Assembly: GCF_000336675.1 (NCBI RefSeq)
Contig: NZ_AOMB01000041.1
Location: 34,812-98,811, forward strand
Origin: Halococcus hamelinensis 100A6
Lineage (GTDB): Archaea; Halobacteriota; Halobacteria; Halobacteriales; Halococcaceae
Length of the DNA stretch: 64,000 nt
Direction: 5' to 3'
Position 1 is the stretch's first letter; every line of letters begins with the position of its first letter. The translations under genes were made by a program, and so were the position numbers. The notes beneath the pieces were generated by a model. It made no database searches. It was not told the origin of the DNA and saw nothing but the letters and a program-made list of their open reading frames with translations. This document shows, in pieces, positions 1 to 7,563 of the stretch.

Positions 1-821
1 GAGACGACCCAGTTGTTCGAGCCGACCCCCAACGGGGACTCGAACTGGCCGAGCCACTCGACGAACTCCGGCTCGACGGCGTGGGATCCCGTCGAGCCCC
101 GATTCGCTTGGTTTCCCGCTCCACCGTTCCCGTTCCGGATGACCGGCGAGTCGAAGTCGTATCGGTTCGGATAGAGGTCGTTCGCCGCGCGCCTTCCGAG
201 TCGGTTCGCGACGAGCGCCTTCCGGAGGGTGCGGAAACTCCCCGTGAGGTTCCAGGCGATCTGCTTTTGCATCAGCATCGTGTCGACCGGCGTCCACGGG
301 TCGGGGTCGTACTCCAGCAGCCCGAACTCGATCGCCGACGGGTCGTTCGCCAGGACTCGGTTGACGCCCGTGGTGTAGGCTTCGACGAGCGCGCCGGCAC
401 GGGTCTCGCCGAGGAGCTGCCAGTTCGCCCGCGCCGCGCCCGCGAACTCCATTTTGACGTGAAACTCGTCGGAATCGAGCGTCGCGTCCCCGACCACCGC
501 CGAGAGTTCGCCGCGCATCTGCCGGCGCTGGAGGTCCAGTTGGAAACCCCGGTCGCGCGCCTGGGTGTACCCGACCGCGAAGTAGAGCGCCTCCTCGGTT
601 TCACCCGTGACGTTCGGCACGCCGTACTCGTCGTAGCGTACCGTGGCCGCCCCGTACGGGCTTTCGACCGTCCGATCCGTTTCTTCGGTCGCCTCCCACG
701 CCGATCCCGAGAGCGGGGCGAACCGTTCGAGGTAGCCCCGCACTGGGGAGAAGGCCGTCCCGACCGCTCCGCCGGCGAGGATCGCGCCGACGAGCGCCCG
801 GCGTGTGAGGTCACGACTCAT
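1..821 (-). CDS. Penicillin acylase family hydrolase (N-terminal part, runs off the window)
   Basis: The first 273 codons of an Ntn-hydrolase of the penicillin acylase (S45) family, which cleaves amide bonds such as those of acyl-homoserine lactones or beta-lactams. Seen: a twin-arginine-like start (MSRDLTRRALVGAILAGG) suggesting Tat export, then the alpha-chain segment with YGVPNVTGETEEALYFAVGY and YTQARDRGFQLD. At the edge lies the autoprocessing site GSNNWVV, whose Ser (codon 268) would become the N-terminal nucleophile of the beta chain. The start ATG lies just below a TATA-like GTTATATC (844-851, minus strand), consistent with a leaderless transcript. The rest of the beta chain lies outside the window, so substrate cannot be judged. 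Confidence 0.88.
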   Translation of the reverse strand, partial: MSRDLTRRALVGAILAGGAVGTAFSPVRGYLERFAPLSGSAWEATEETDRTVESPYGAATVRYDEYGVPNVTGETEEALYFAVGYTQARDRGFQLDLQRRQMRGELSAVVGDATLDSDEFHVKMEFAGAARANWQLLGETRAGALVEAYTTGVNRVLANDPSAIEFGLLEYDPDPWTPVDTMLMQKQIAWNLTGSFRTLRKALVANRLGRRAANDLYPNRYDFDSPVIRNGNGGAGNQANRGSTGSHAVEPEFVEWLGQFESPLGVGSNNWVV

Positions 822-927
822 GGATTACGTGAGTCGTCTACGGGATATAACGGCGTGGATGCGACTCCGCCGTACCGACCGTATCCGTCGAAAATAGGCG
901 GTCCGACCGACCACGAACGTCGTCCGT

Positions 928-1410
928 TCAGTGGTCGTCGGCGTCTTCGTAGACCCAGGTCGCGGTGCCCTGCTCCCAGTCGACGAGTTCGTCCTCGTCG
1001 AAGAACAGGTCGATCTCGCGCTCGTTCGCGCCCTCGTCCTCGTGGTCAGACCCGTGGATGAGGTTGTGGCCGAGGTCGTTGCCGAGGTCGCCGCGGATCG
1101 TGCCCGGCTGGGCCTCCTGGGCGTCCGTCGCGCCCATCATCCGCCGGACCTGCCGGGTGGCGTCCGCGCCCTCCCAGACCATCGCGAAGACGGGCCCGCT
1201 CGTGATGAACTCGACGAGGCCGTCGAAGAACGGCTTGTCCTCGTGCTCGCCGTAGTGTTCGTGGGCGAGCTCCTCGTCGATCTGCACGAACTTCCCGGCG
1301 ACCATCTTGAGGCCCTTGCCTTCGAGCCGCGAGACGATCTCGCCGACGACGCCGCGCTGGACGGCGTCGGGTTTGGCCATCACGAACGTCCGCTCGTCGT
1401 GGTGGCTCAC
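928..1410 (-). CDS. ndk: Nucleoside diphosphate kinase
   Basis: Transfers the gamma phosphate of ATP to nucleoside diphosphates through a phosphohistidine. The 160-residue protein starts with the family hallmark RTFVMAKPDAVQRG (7-20) and has the active-site segment NLIHGSD with catalytic His119. Haloarchaeal length is normal. It is the last gene of the rpl7ae-rps28e-rpl24e-ndk operon; its ATG overlaps the rpl24e stop by four bases (ATGA), implying translational coupling. Confidence 0.97.
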   Translation of the reverse strand: MSHHDERTFVMAKPDAVQRGVVGEIVSRLEGKGLKMVAGKFVQIDEELAHEHYGEHEDKPFFDGLVEFITSGPVFAMVWEGADATRQVRRMMGATDAQEAQPGTIRGDLGNDLGHNLIHGSDHEDEGANEREIDLFFDEDELVDWEQGTATWVYEDADDH

Positions 1411-2045
1411 TGGTCGTCCTCGTCGTCCGCTTCCTCGCGGTCCTCGTCGACGACCGTTTCGTCGGCCTCGTCCTGGGAGACGGTCTCGTCGCTGGTGCGT
1501 TCGACGTCCTCCTCGGTGAACTCGGCATCGTCGTCGACCTCACGCTCGGTCTCCTCGCCGACGTTCACCTCGGCGTCGCTCTCCTCGGGGACGTCCTGGT
1601 CCTCCTCGATGTCGGGGTCGCTGCCGCCGGCGCGTCGACCCTCGACCTCGTCGAGTTCGTCGGTTTCGGCCCCGGCGTCGACGACCTCGTCGGGGTCGTC
1701 GGTCGGCACGTCGTCCGACTCCGTGTCGACCGCCGCCGCCGCGACCGCCTCGGCGTCGGACTCGCCCTCGACGGTGTCGATCTCGTCCGCGACGGTCTCG
1801 TCGCCCTCGGTCGTCGGCTCCGCCGCGACCTGCTCGGCCGCCTCGGGGGTGCCCGCCTGGTTGGCCCCGATACGCTGTCCCTCGGCGGTCCACTCGAGGT
1901 CGCGCGAGGCCCGACCGAGTTCGGCGTTGTTCTCGCACTTCGACGAACAGAAGTGGACGACGCGACCGTCGACGTGGACGTACATCGTGCCGGTGCCGGG
2001 CTCGATGTCCGACCCGCAGTAATCGCACGAACGCGTCTCGACCAT
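1407..2045 (-). CDS. rpl24e: Ribosomal protein L24e with a long acidic C-terminal extension
   Basis: Residues 1-65 are a complete archaeal L24e of the large subunit, with a zinc site of Cys7, Cys10, Cys33 and Cys37 (RSCDYCG and HFCSSKC). The usual protein ends near here (about 60-70 residues), but the frame continues to 212 residues. The extra ~147 residues are rich in Asp and Glu, with Ala, Thr and Val, and have no recognisable domain. The frame is open through the extension and its stop overlaps the ndk start, so the extension is probably genuinely translated. It is expected to be disordered. Its ATG overlaps the rps28e stop by one base. Confidence 0.93.
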   Translation of the reverse strand: MVETRSCDYCGSDIEPGTGTMYVHVDGRVVHFCSSKCENNAELGRASRDLEWTAEGQRIGANQAGTPEAAEQVAAEPTTEGDETVADEIDTVEGESDAEAVAAAAVDTESDDVPTDDPDEVVDAGAETDELDEVEGRRAGGSDPDIEEDQDVPEESDAEVNVGEETEREVDDDAEFTEEDVERTSDETVSQDEADETVVDEDREEADDEDDQ

Positions 2046-2263
2046 CAGCGACCCCCGATGGCGTCGGCCTCGCGAGCGGTCTCCTTGAGCTGGATGATGT
2101 CGCCCTCGCGGACCGGGCCGATACAGTTGCGCGTGATGATCCGACCGCGATTCTCGCCCGCCTGGATCCGACAGTTGACCTGCATCGCCTCGCCGTGCAT
2201 CCCGGTCTTACCGACGACCTCGATGACCTCGGCGGGCGTGGAGTCAGTTCCTTCGGAGCTCAT
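2045..2263 (-). CDS. rps28e: Ribosomal protein S28e
   Basis: Small-subunit protein of 72 residues and normal archaeal length. The conserved core [19 protein letters not shown] is followed by [17 protein letters not shown]. The start chosen is the ATG in front of [15 protein letters not shown]; the frame is open further upstream but that part overlaps rpl7ae and is not conserved-looking. It starts four bases after the rpl7ae stop and overlaps rpl24e by one base, so the operon is tightly coupled. Confidence 0.96.
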   Translation of the reverse strand: MSSEGTDSTPAEVIEVVGKTGMHGEAMQVNCRIQAGENRGRIITRNCIGPVREGDIIQLKETAREADAIGGR

Positions 2264-2267
2264 GGTC

Positions 2268-2630
2268 CTATCGGAGGTCCTCGACCTTGCCGGTGATCTC
2301 CTCGACGTCGGACTCGGCATCGCCGGCGTCCACGATGGCCGCCGCGGCGCTGCCGACTTCGAGGCCGGCCGCGTGGCCGACGTCGTCCTGGGTCTCGACG
2401 AACACGAACGGGATCTCCTTCTCGTCGGCGAGCTCGGGGAGATGCATCACGATCTCCTCGGGGCTCACGTCCTCGGCGATGTAGACCAGCGAGGCGTTGC
2501 CGCGCTCGATGGCCTTGGTGGTCTCGTTCGTGCCCTTCTTCACGGTGCCGGTGTCCCGAGCGACCTCGAGCGCCTCGATGGCGTCGTCCTCGAGGTCCGC
2601 CGGAACGTCGTAGGTAACGTAAACTGACAT
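2268..2630 (-). CDS. rpl7ae: Ribosomal protein L7Ae
   Basis: 120-residue kink-turn-binding protein. In archaea it belongs to the large subunit and to box C/D and H/ACA sRNPs, and often RNase P. The RNA-binding signature [25 protein letters not shown] is intact, as is the C-terminal [16 protein letters not shown] part. It heads the operon and has a long, hairpin-containing leader (see 2631-2801), unlike the leaderless genes around it. Confidence 0.97.
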   Translation of the reverse strand: MSVYVTYDVPADLEDDAIEALEVARDTGTVKKGTNETTKAIERGNASLVYIAEDVSPEEIVMHLPELADEKEIPFVFVETQDDVGHAAGLEVGSAAAAIVDAGDAESDVEEITGKVEDLR

Positions 2631-2801
2631 TGGTTGGTCCTTCCCGCGCGCGGGTTCGGGCTCCCCCGCCGTTGCAAGAACCGGCGATGGTCCTTGGCTG
2701 CTCGCCGAGAACCGCTCGACGGCGAGCGAATCCTTGAGAGGCTAGGAGCTTCACAACCCCGCGCAGGCTGTAGACTGCGGTAGCGGAGCACCGCATAAAA
2801 G
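2631..2801 (-). promoter_or_regulatory. Promoter and structured leader of the rpl7ae operon
   Basis: On the minus strand CTTTTATG (rc of 2794-2801) is a good haloarchaeal TATA box, placing the start near 2770 and leaving a leader of about 140 bases. The leader holds a perfect 8-bp stem, GCTCGCCG pairing with CGGCGAGC (2700-2707 with 2720-2727, 12-base loop), and a second stem of CGCCG/CGGCG type around 2666-2690. L7Ae is known to repress its own mRNA through a kink-turn in several archaea. I could not identify a clear kink-turn here, so autoregulation is an inference. Confidence 0.5.
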
Positions 2802-2942
2802 CGCTTTCAAACCGCCCACACCGTGTGAGCCGAGCGCACGACAGCGACCGGTGAACGGGTCGGATCGCGGATCGGGAGCGGTCCCACTGCCGACTCGTAG
2901 AGGGAGTAGATTCAACTCCCCCGTCCACATCGATTTCGTATC

Positions 2943-3902
2943 ATGTCCACACCCGACGTTCTCGTCGCCGGGGAGACGCTGATCGACTTCATCCCGGATC
3001 AGCCCGGACCGCTCTCGACCGTCGAATCCTTCTCGCGGCGAGCGGGTGGCGCGCCCGCGAACGTCGCGGTCGGCCTCGCACGGCTCGACCGCTCGCCGTG
3101 GTTTCTCACCAACGTCGCCGAGGACGCGTTCGGCGAGTTCCTCGTCGATGGCCTCCGGGGTCACGGGATCCCCCAACGGTTCGTCACCCGCGACCCGGAC
3201 CACCAGACGACGCTCGCGTTCGTCGCCCACGACGCGACCGCCGACCGTGAGTTCTCCTTCTATCGGACCGAGACCGCCGACCAGTACATCGACCCCGGCG
3301 TCGTGGACGACGACGCCCTCGATTCGACCTCCTGGGTCGCCCTCGGCGGGGTCGCGCTCGCGAACGAACCTGCACGGTCGCGCCTCTTCGAGTTCGTCGA
3401 GCGCGCGCGGGACCACGGCTGTGCCGTCGTCTTCGACCCCAACACCCGGCCCGAACTCTGGGCCGACGAAGCGACCTTCGAGACCGTGCTCGAACGGATG
3501 CTCTCGCTGACCGACGTCCTCAAGACCTCGGCCGACGACCTCCTCGGAACCCGGTTCGCCGACGGGGGATCGGTAGATACGGACTCGCTGTTCGAGGTCG
3601 GCCCGCACACCGTCTTCGCGACCCGTGGGTCCGCCGGCGCGCGCGCCGTTTCGAGCCACGACGCACCCTGGGGAGCCGTCGACGAGACCCACCCCGGCTA
3701 CGCGGTCGGCGCTGTCGACACCACGGGCGCGGGCGATGCCTTCCTCGCGGGCGTGCTCGCCGGTCTGGTCGACGACGAGCCGCTCGACGAGGTGCTCGGG
3801 TTCGCCAACGCGGTCGCGGCGCTCACGACCACCGACGCCGGCGCGAGCACCGCGCTCCCCGACCGCGCCGCCGTCGCCGAGTTCCGTGTCGAAAACGAGT
3901 AG
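2943..3902 (+). CDS. PfkB-family sugar kinase, fructokinase-like
   Basis: Ribokinase-fold kinase of 319 residues that would phosphorylate a sugar at the expense of ATP. Seen: the N-terminal GGAPANVAVGLARL signature, FDPNTRPELW in the middle and the anion-hole/catalytic motif DTTGAGDAF (259-267) with Asp265 as general base. Haloarchaeal relatives are annotated as fructokinases, but the substrate cannot be read from the sequence. It faces the KDG kinase gene end to end (15-base gap) and GfcR is nearby, placing it in a sugar-catabolism neighbourhood. Confidence 0.88.
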   Translation: MSTPDVLVAGETLIDFIPDQPGPLSTVESFSRRAGGAPANVAVGLARLDRSPWFLTNVAEDAFGEFLVDGLRGHGIPQRFVTRDPDHQTTLAFVAHDATADREFSFYRTETADQYIDPGVVDDDALDSTSWVALGGVALANEPARSRLFEFVERARDHGCAVVFDPNTRPELWADEATFETVLERMLSLTDVLKTSADDLLGTRFADGGSVDTDSLFEVGPHTVFATRGSAGARAVSSHDAPWGAVDETHPGYAVGAVDTTGAGDAFLAGVLAGLVDDEPLDEVLGFANAVAALTTTDAGASTALPDRAAVAEFRVENE

Positions 3903-3917
3903 CTGGTCGGGTCCACT

Positions 3918-4874
3918 TCACCGGCGGACCGCGTCGCGCTCGCCGACGAAGACGTCGAGTTCCTTTCTCGTCGGGAGGCCCTCGGTGTCGCCCGCGACGG
4001 TCGTCGCGAACGCGCCGACCGCGTTCGCCGTCTCGGTGGCTTCGACCGGACCTTGGCCTTCGATCCGACTCGCGAGGAAGCCGGCGGCGAAGCCGTCGCC
4101 CGCGCCGACGGGGTCGACAACGCGCTCGACGTCGTAACCCGACACCCGTTCGGTCGTCGAGCCATCGGCGACGACCGCGCCGGCCGCGCCGAGTTTGACG
4201 ACCGCGGTCCCCGCGCCGTGGTCGAGACACGCCGCCGCGATCGCCTCGGGGTCGTCCGTTCCGAACAGCGCGGCCCCCTCCTCGATACCCGGGAGGACGA
4301 TGTCCGACAGCGAGACGAGGTCGAGCATGGTCTCGCGCATCCGTTCGTCGGACTCCCAGAGCTTCCGGCGAACGTTCGGGTCGAACGAGACCGTCATCCC
4401 CGCCTCGGTGGCGCGTTCGGCCGCCAGGAGCGTGGCGTCACGACACGACTCGCTGAGGGCGGGCGTGATCCCGGTGAGGTGGAGGTACTCGGCGTTCGTC
4501 AGGTAGTCCACGGGGAGGTCGTCGGGGCTCATCAGCGACGCCGCGGAGCCGTGTCGGTAGTAGTGGACGGCGGGTTCGCCGAACTCACGGCGCTCCTTGA
4601 ACATGATGCCCGTCGGTGCCTCGTCGGTGAACTCCACCGTCGTAGTGTCGACGCCCTCGCCACGGACGAAGAACTCGAGGTACTCGCCGTGCGGGTCGGT
4701 ACCGAGTTTCGAGTACCAGCCGACGTCGTGGCCGAGCCGCGCGAGACCGATGGCGACGTTGGTCTCGGCACCGGCGAGGCTCTTTTCGAACTCGTGGGCG
4801 TGTTTCATCGGGCCCGTCGTCGACGGGTAGACGAGCACCATCGTCTCGCCGAGGGTGACCACGCGGGATGACAT
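3918..4874 (-). CDS. kdgK: 2-keto-3-deoxygluconate kinase (PfkB family)
   Basis: 318-residue PfkB kinase. N-terminal GETMVLVYPSTTGPM, LAGAETNVAIGLARLG and YYRHGSAASLMSPDDLP are typical of KDG kinases. The catalytic motif DPVGAGDGFAAGF (254 onward) has base Asp260. KDG kinase makes 2-keto-3-deoxy-6-phosphogluconate in the semiphosphorylative Entner-Doudoroff route used by haloarchaea. The nearby gene for GfcR, the known activator of that pathway in Haloferax, supports the call. Confidence 0.85.
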   Translation of the reverse strand: MSSRVVTLGETMVLVYPSTTGPMKHAHEFEKSLAGAETNVAIGLARLGHDVGWYSKLGTDPHGEYLEFFVRGEGVDTTTVEFTDEAPTGIMFKERREFGEPAVHYYRHGSAASLMSPDDLPVDYLTNAEYLHLTGITPALSESCRDATLLAAERATEAGMTVSFDPNVRRKLWESDERMRETMLDLVSLSDIVLPGIEEGAALFGTDDPEAIAAACLDHGAGTAVVKLGAAGAVVADGSTTERVSGYDVERVVDPVGAGDGFAAGFLASRIEGQGPVEATETANAVGAFATTVAGDTEGLPTRKELDVFVGERDAVRR

Positions 4875-4960
4875 GATGGTCGGTGTTTACCCAGGGTGGT
4901 GGTATGCGTTCCGGGTTCGGGCGACCGACCACTCCTCATCAGTCCGGGGGTCGGAATCCG

Positions 4961-5446
4961 CTATCGCCGTGTCAGTCCCCAGTTCCACTGCGGAAGCAGT
5001 CTCTCCAGTCCCGCCACGATGTGGGGAAACAGCCGGACGGCACCGAGCGCGAGGCCGACCGCGACGACGAGCGACCCGACCGTCGAGCCCGTGGCGACGT
5101 CGACCGCCGCGCCGCCGGCCGCCACCGCGACGACGGTGACGCTGTGATAGACGGGGCGGACGAGGAAGAGCACCGGCGTCGCCGCCGGCCAGTCGAACGA
5201 CGTGAGGCCGGTCCGAACCGTCCCGATCGCCAGCGTGAGGGTCGTGACGCCGACCAGCGCGGCGAACTTCACCGCGGCGTTCTGCGGTGCGGCCATCAGC
5301 GCTAGCAACCCCGGAATACCCAGCACGGCGACCTCCGCCAGCCCGAAGAAGACGTTCTCGACCCATCGCTCGACCCCGACCTTTCGGACGGCTCGCGGTC
5401 CCGCCTTGCGCCGCTCGGTGGTCGGGTCGGTTCCACGTTCGCTCAT
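4961..5446 (-). CDS. Uncharacterised membrane protein
   Basis: 161 residues. A charged N-terminus of about 30 residues (RKAGPRAVRKVGVERWVENVF) is followed by four probable membrane helices: FFGLAEVAVLGIPGLLALMAA, FAALVGVTTLTLAIG, TPVLFLVRPVYHSVTVVAV and VGSLVVAVGLALGAVRLF. No family is recognised and no catalytic residues are evident. It lies between kdgK and gfcR on the same strand (gaps 86 and 28 bases), so it may be co-transcribed with gfcR. Confidence 0.7.
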   Translation of the reverse strand: MSERGTDPTTERRKAGPRAVRKVGVERWVENVFFGLAEVAVLGIPGLLALMAAPQNAAVKFAALVGVTTLTLAIGTVRTGLTSFDWPAATPVLFLVRPVYHSVTVVAVAAGGAAVDVATGSTVGSLVVAVGLALGAVRLFPHIVAGLERLLPQWNWGLTRR

Positions 5447-5474
5447 GTGGTTTCGAGGGGCTCCACCCGCCGGA

Positions 5475-6125
5475 TCACTTCTCGTCGCGGCTCACTCGGA
5501 TGACCTGCATCAGCGACTCGACCGGGACGCCTTCGAGCTCCTCGACGCCGTTCTTGTCGACGAGGACGCCACAGCCGACCGGTGTGCCGCCCTCATCGGT
5601 GATGGCGTCGATGGTCTCGGTCATCGTCGTTCCACTCGTAATGGTGTCGTCGATGACGTAGCACTCCCGGCCCCGGATCTCGGCGAAGTTCCGCGAGAAG
5701 TTCCCGCTGAGGTCCTCGATGTCGCCCTCCTCCCACTGGTGCTTTCGGGGCGCGTAGGTCGCGAGGTCGGCCCCGAGTTCGAGCGCCACGGTGGTCGCGA
5801 GCGGCGTGCCGGCCTTCTCGATCCCGACCACGAGGTCGATCTCGGTGTCGTCGTGGCCGCCGAGGAGGTCCGCCATCGCGTGCCCCACGTCCGAGAGTCG
5901 GGTGCTGTCCCGACCGAGCGCGCTCCAGTCGACGTGGATGTCCGAGAGGTGGTCGGTCGACGCCGGGCTCTCGGTCGTCGTGGGCTGGGTGCTCCCGCCG
6001 CCGCGTTCGACAAGCCAGCTCGCGGTCTCGCGCGAGACGTTGAGTTCGTCGGCGATTTCGCCGTTCGAGAGCCCCTGACCAGCGAGCTCGTTCGCGCTCT
6101 CGATGAGGTCGTCGACGTTTTTCAT
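5475..6125 (-). CDS. gfcR: Transcriptional regulator GfcR (HTH plus phosphoribosyltransferase-like domain)
   Basis: 216 residues. Residues 1-42 form a helix-turn-helix (LAGQGLSNGEIADELNVSRE). From about 85 a type I PRTase fold follows, with VVGIEKAGTPLATTVALELG and a PRPP loop VIDDTITSGTTM (157-168). This architecture, once called PyrE-like, matches GfcR, which in Haloferax activates genes of the semiphosphorylative Entner-Doudoroff/glycolytic route. The ATG in front of KNVDDLIES was chosen: TATA-like CTATTAC (6144-6150, minus strand) lies about 25 bases upstream. The open frame upstream runs into repeat sequence and is not coding-like. Confidence 0.92.
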   Translation of the reverse strand: MKNVDDLIESANELAGQGLSNGEIADELNVSRETASWLVERGGGSTQPTTTESPASTDHLSDIHVDWSALGRDSTRLSDVGHAMADLLGGHDDTEIDLVVGIEKAGTPLATTVALELGADLATYAPRKHQWEEGDIEDLSGNFSRNFAEIRGRECYVIDDTITSGTTMTETIDAITDEGGTPVGCGVLVDKNGVEELEGVPVESLMQVIRVSRDEK

Positions 6126-6163
6126 GCGGGAGGGTTGGCCCGGGCTGTAATAGGTGTGTTGTC

Positions 6164-6660
6164 CCACTTTTTTCCTCCTCGGGTGCGCTGGCGCGCACCA
6201 CTCCTCGCAAAAACCTGTTCTGTCGAGTGAAGCGAGACAGAGCTCGGAAGAGCGCGGCTCTTCCAGTCGACTAAAAGGGCTGCTCGTGCCCTCGCTTCGC
6301 TCGGTCACTCGCAGTACGATTACTTCCAACTATTCCGCACAGCACAGCACCCGCCACCGCCGAAGCCCTCGGCCCTCACTCCGTTCCCGTGAGCGGAGCG
6401 AACGGTGGCACGGAGCTTCGCTCCGCTCAGTGACGAAACGGCGAAGCCGTTTCGAACCACGTGCTCCGGAGTTCGGCCCTCGCCCTTCATCCACCAGGAG
6501 AGCACAGCTCCCCTGAGCCTCGACTCACTGCCGTTCGCCGAGACACCAGGAACCGCCACCACAACCGCCGCGACCGCCACCGCGGGCCGCAACCGCACCG
6601 CCGCGGCCGCCGCCAACGGATACCGACCCCCCTTGATCCCATCGACACAGCCTACCATCG
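6164..6660 (-). repeat. Dispersed hairpin-rich intergenic element, copy A
   Basis: This 583-base gap between gfcR and the SDR gene holds no gene. It matches the regions at 21770-22296 and 50930-51246, in inverted orientation. Its outer end is CCCACTTTTTT (6163-6173). Perfect hairpins are GGAAGAGC-GCG-GCTCTTCC (6246-6264), TCTGTC...GACAGA (6219-6241), CGAAACGGC-GAA-GCCGTTTCG (6434-6454) and CGGAGC-TTC-GCTCCG (6411-6425). An 18-base stretch, CGCCCTTCATCCACCAGG (6481-6498), is identical to copy C. The far end is a GGCGGT-rich tract (6541-6620). Confidence 0.75.
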
Positions 6661-6708
6661 GGCGAGAGAATTTAGCGCCCCGACTCGGAACCCTCGGTCG
6701 AGAGCATC

Positions 6709-7563
6709 ATGGCAGACGACCTCACCGAACCCGCCGAGTTCGACCCGGACGACGTACTGACCCTCGACGACCCCTCCTTCGTACCCGAGAACGTCGCGCT
6801 CGTCACGGGCGGCGGCTCCGGGATCGGCCGGGCGACCGCGCTCGCGCTCGCGCACAACGGGCTCACGGCCGTCGCGACCGACGTCGACGACGAGGGTCTC
6901 GACGAGACCGCCGAGAAACACGACGAGCTGGACCTCGACGGCGCGATCCACACCGTCTCCGGGGACCTCACCGACGACGAAGACATCGAACACATCGTCG
7001 AGGTCGCGGCCGAGCAGGGTCAGATCCGCTTTCTCGCGAACATCGCGGGCCTGCAGACGGTGGCCCCGATCGAGGAGTTCTCGATGGACGACTACGACCT
7101 GATGCAGCAGGCGATGCTCCGCGCGCCGCTCTACCTCACGAAGCTCTGCCTGCCCCACATGCGTGCCGGCGACGGGGGCGGGGCGGTCGGAAACATGTGC
7201 TCGATCCACGGCCACTACGTCACCCGCGACAAGGTGGCCTACAACATGGCGAAGTTCGGGCTCCGCGGGCTGACCCAGTCGATCGCCGCCGAGGGCGACG
7301 GCGACGTTCGGGCCTTCTCCTTCTCGACGGCCTACGTCAAGACCCCGCTGGTGACGGACCAGATCGCCGACACCGCGGAGTCGCGCGGGATATCGGAACG
7401 CGAGGTCGTCGAGGACGTGATGCTCGGCGAGGCCAGAGTCAAGGAGATGATGGAGCCCGTCGAGGTGGCGAACGTCTTCGCGCTCGGCTTCTCGGGCCAC
7501 GCCAAACACCTCGACGGCGGCGACCTGCTCTTCGACGGCGGCTACACCCTGACCTACGACTGA
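6709..7563 (+). CDS. Short-chain dehydrogenase/reductase
   Basis: 284-residue classical SDR. NAD(P)-binding TGGGSGIG lies at 33-40, NIAG at 111-114, and the catalytic set is Ser165, Tyr178 and Lys182 (AYNMAKFG). The order and C-terminal DGGYTLTYD resemble 3-hydroxybutyrate dehydrogenase-type SDRs, but the substrate is not certain. An acidic 25-residue N-terminal extension precedes the fold, common in haloarchaea. TTTAGC near 6672 may be its TATA box. It ends flush against the convergent aspartoacylase-like gene. Confidence 0.88.
   Translation: MADDLTEPAEFDPDDVLTLDDPSFVPENVALVTGGGSGIGRATALALAHNGLTAVATDVDDEGLDETAEKHDELDLDGAIHTVSGDLTDDEDIEHIVEVAAEQGQIRFLANIAGLQTVAPIEEFSMDDYDLMQQAMLRAPLYLTKLCLPHMRAGDGGGAVGNMCSIHGHYVTRDKVAYNMAKFGLRGLTQSIAAEGDGDVRAFSFSTAYVKTPLVTDQIADTAESRGISEREVVEDVMLGEARVKEMMEPVEVANVFALGFSGHAKHLDGGDLLFDGGYTLTYD

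Noticed and set aside
2640-2770. A canonical kink-turn in the L7Ae leader
   Set aside because: No clear 3-nt bulge followed by tandem G-A pairs next to a C-stem could be placed by eye, so only hairpins are reported.
6126-6329. N-terminal extension of gfcR by 68 codons
   Set aside because: The extension is repeat element A translated, and the ATG at 6125 has a well-placed TATA box.
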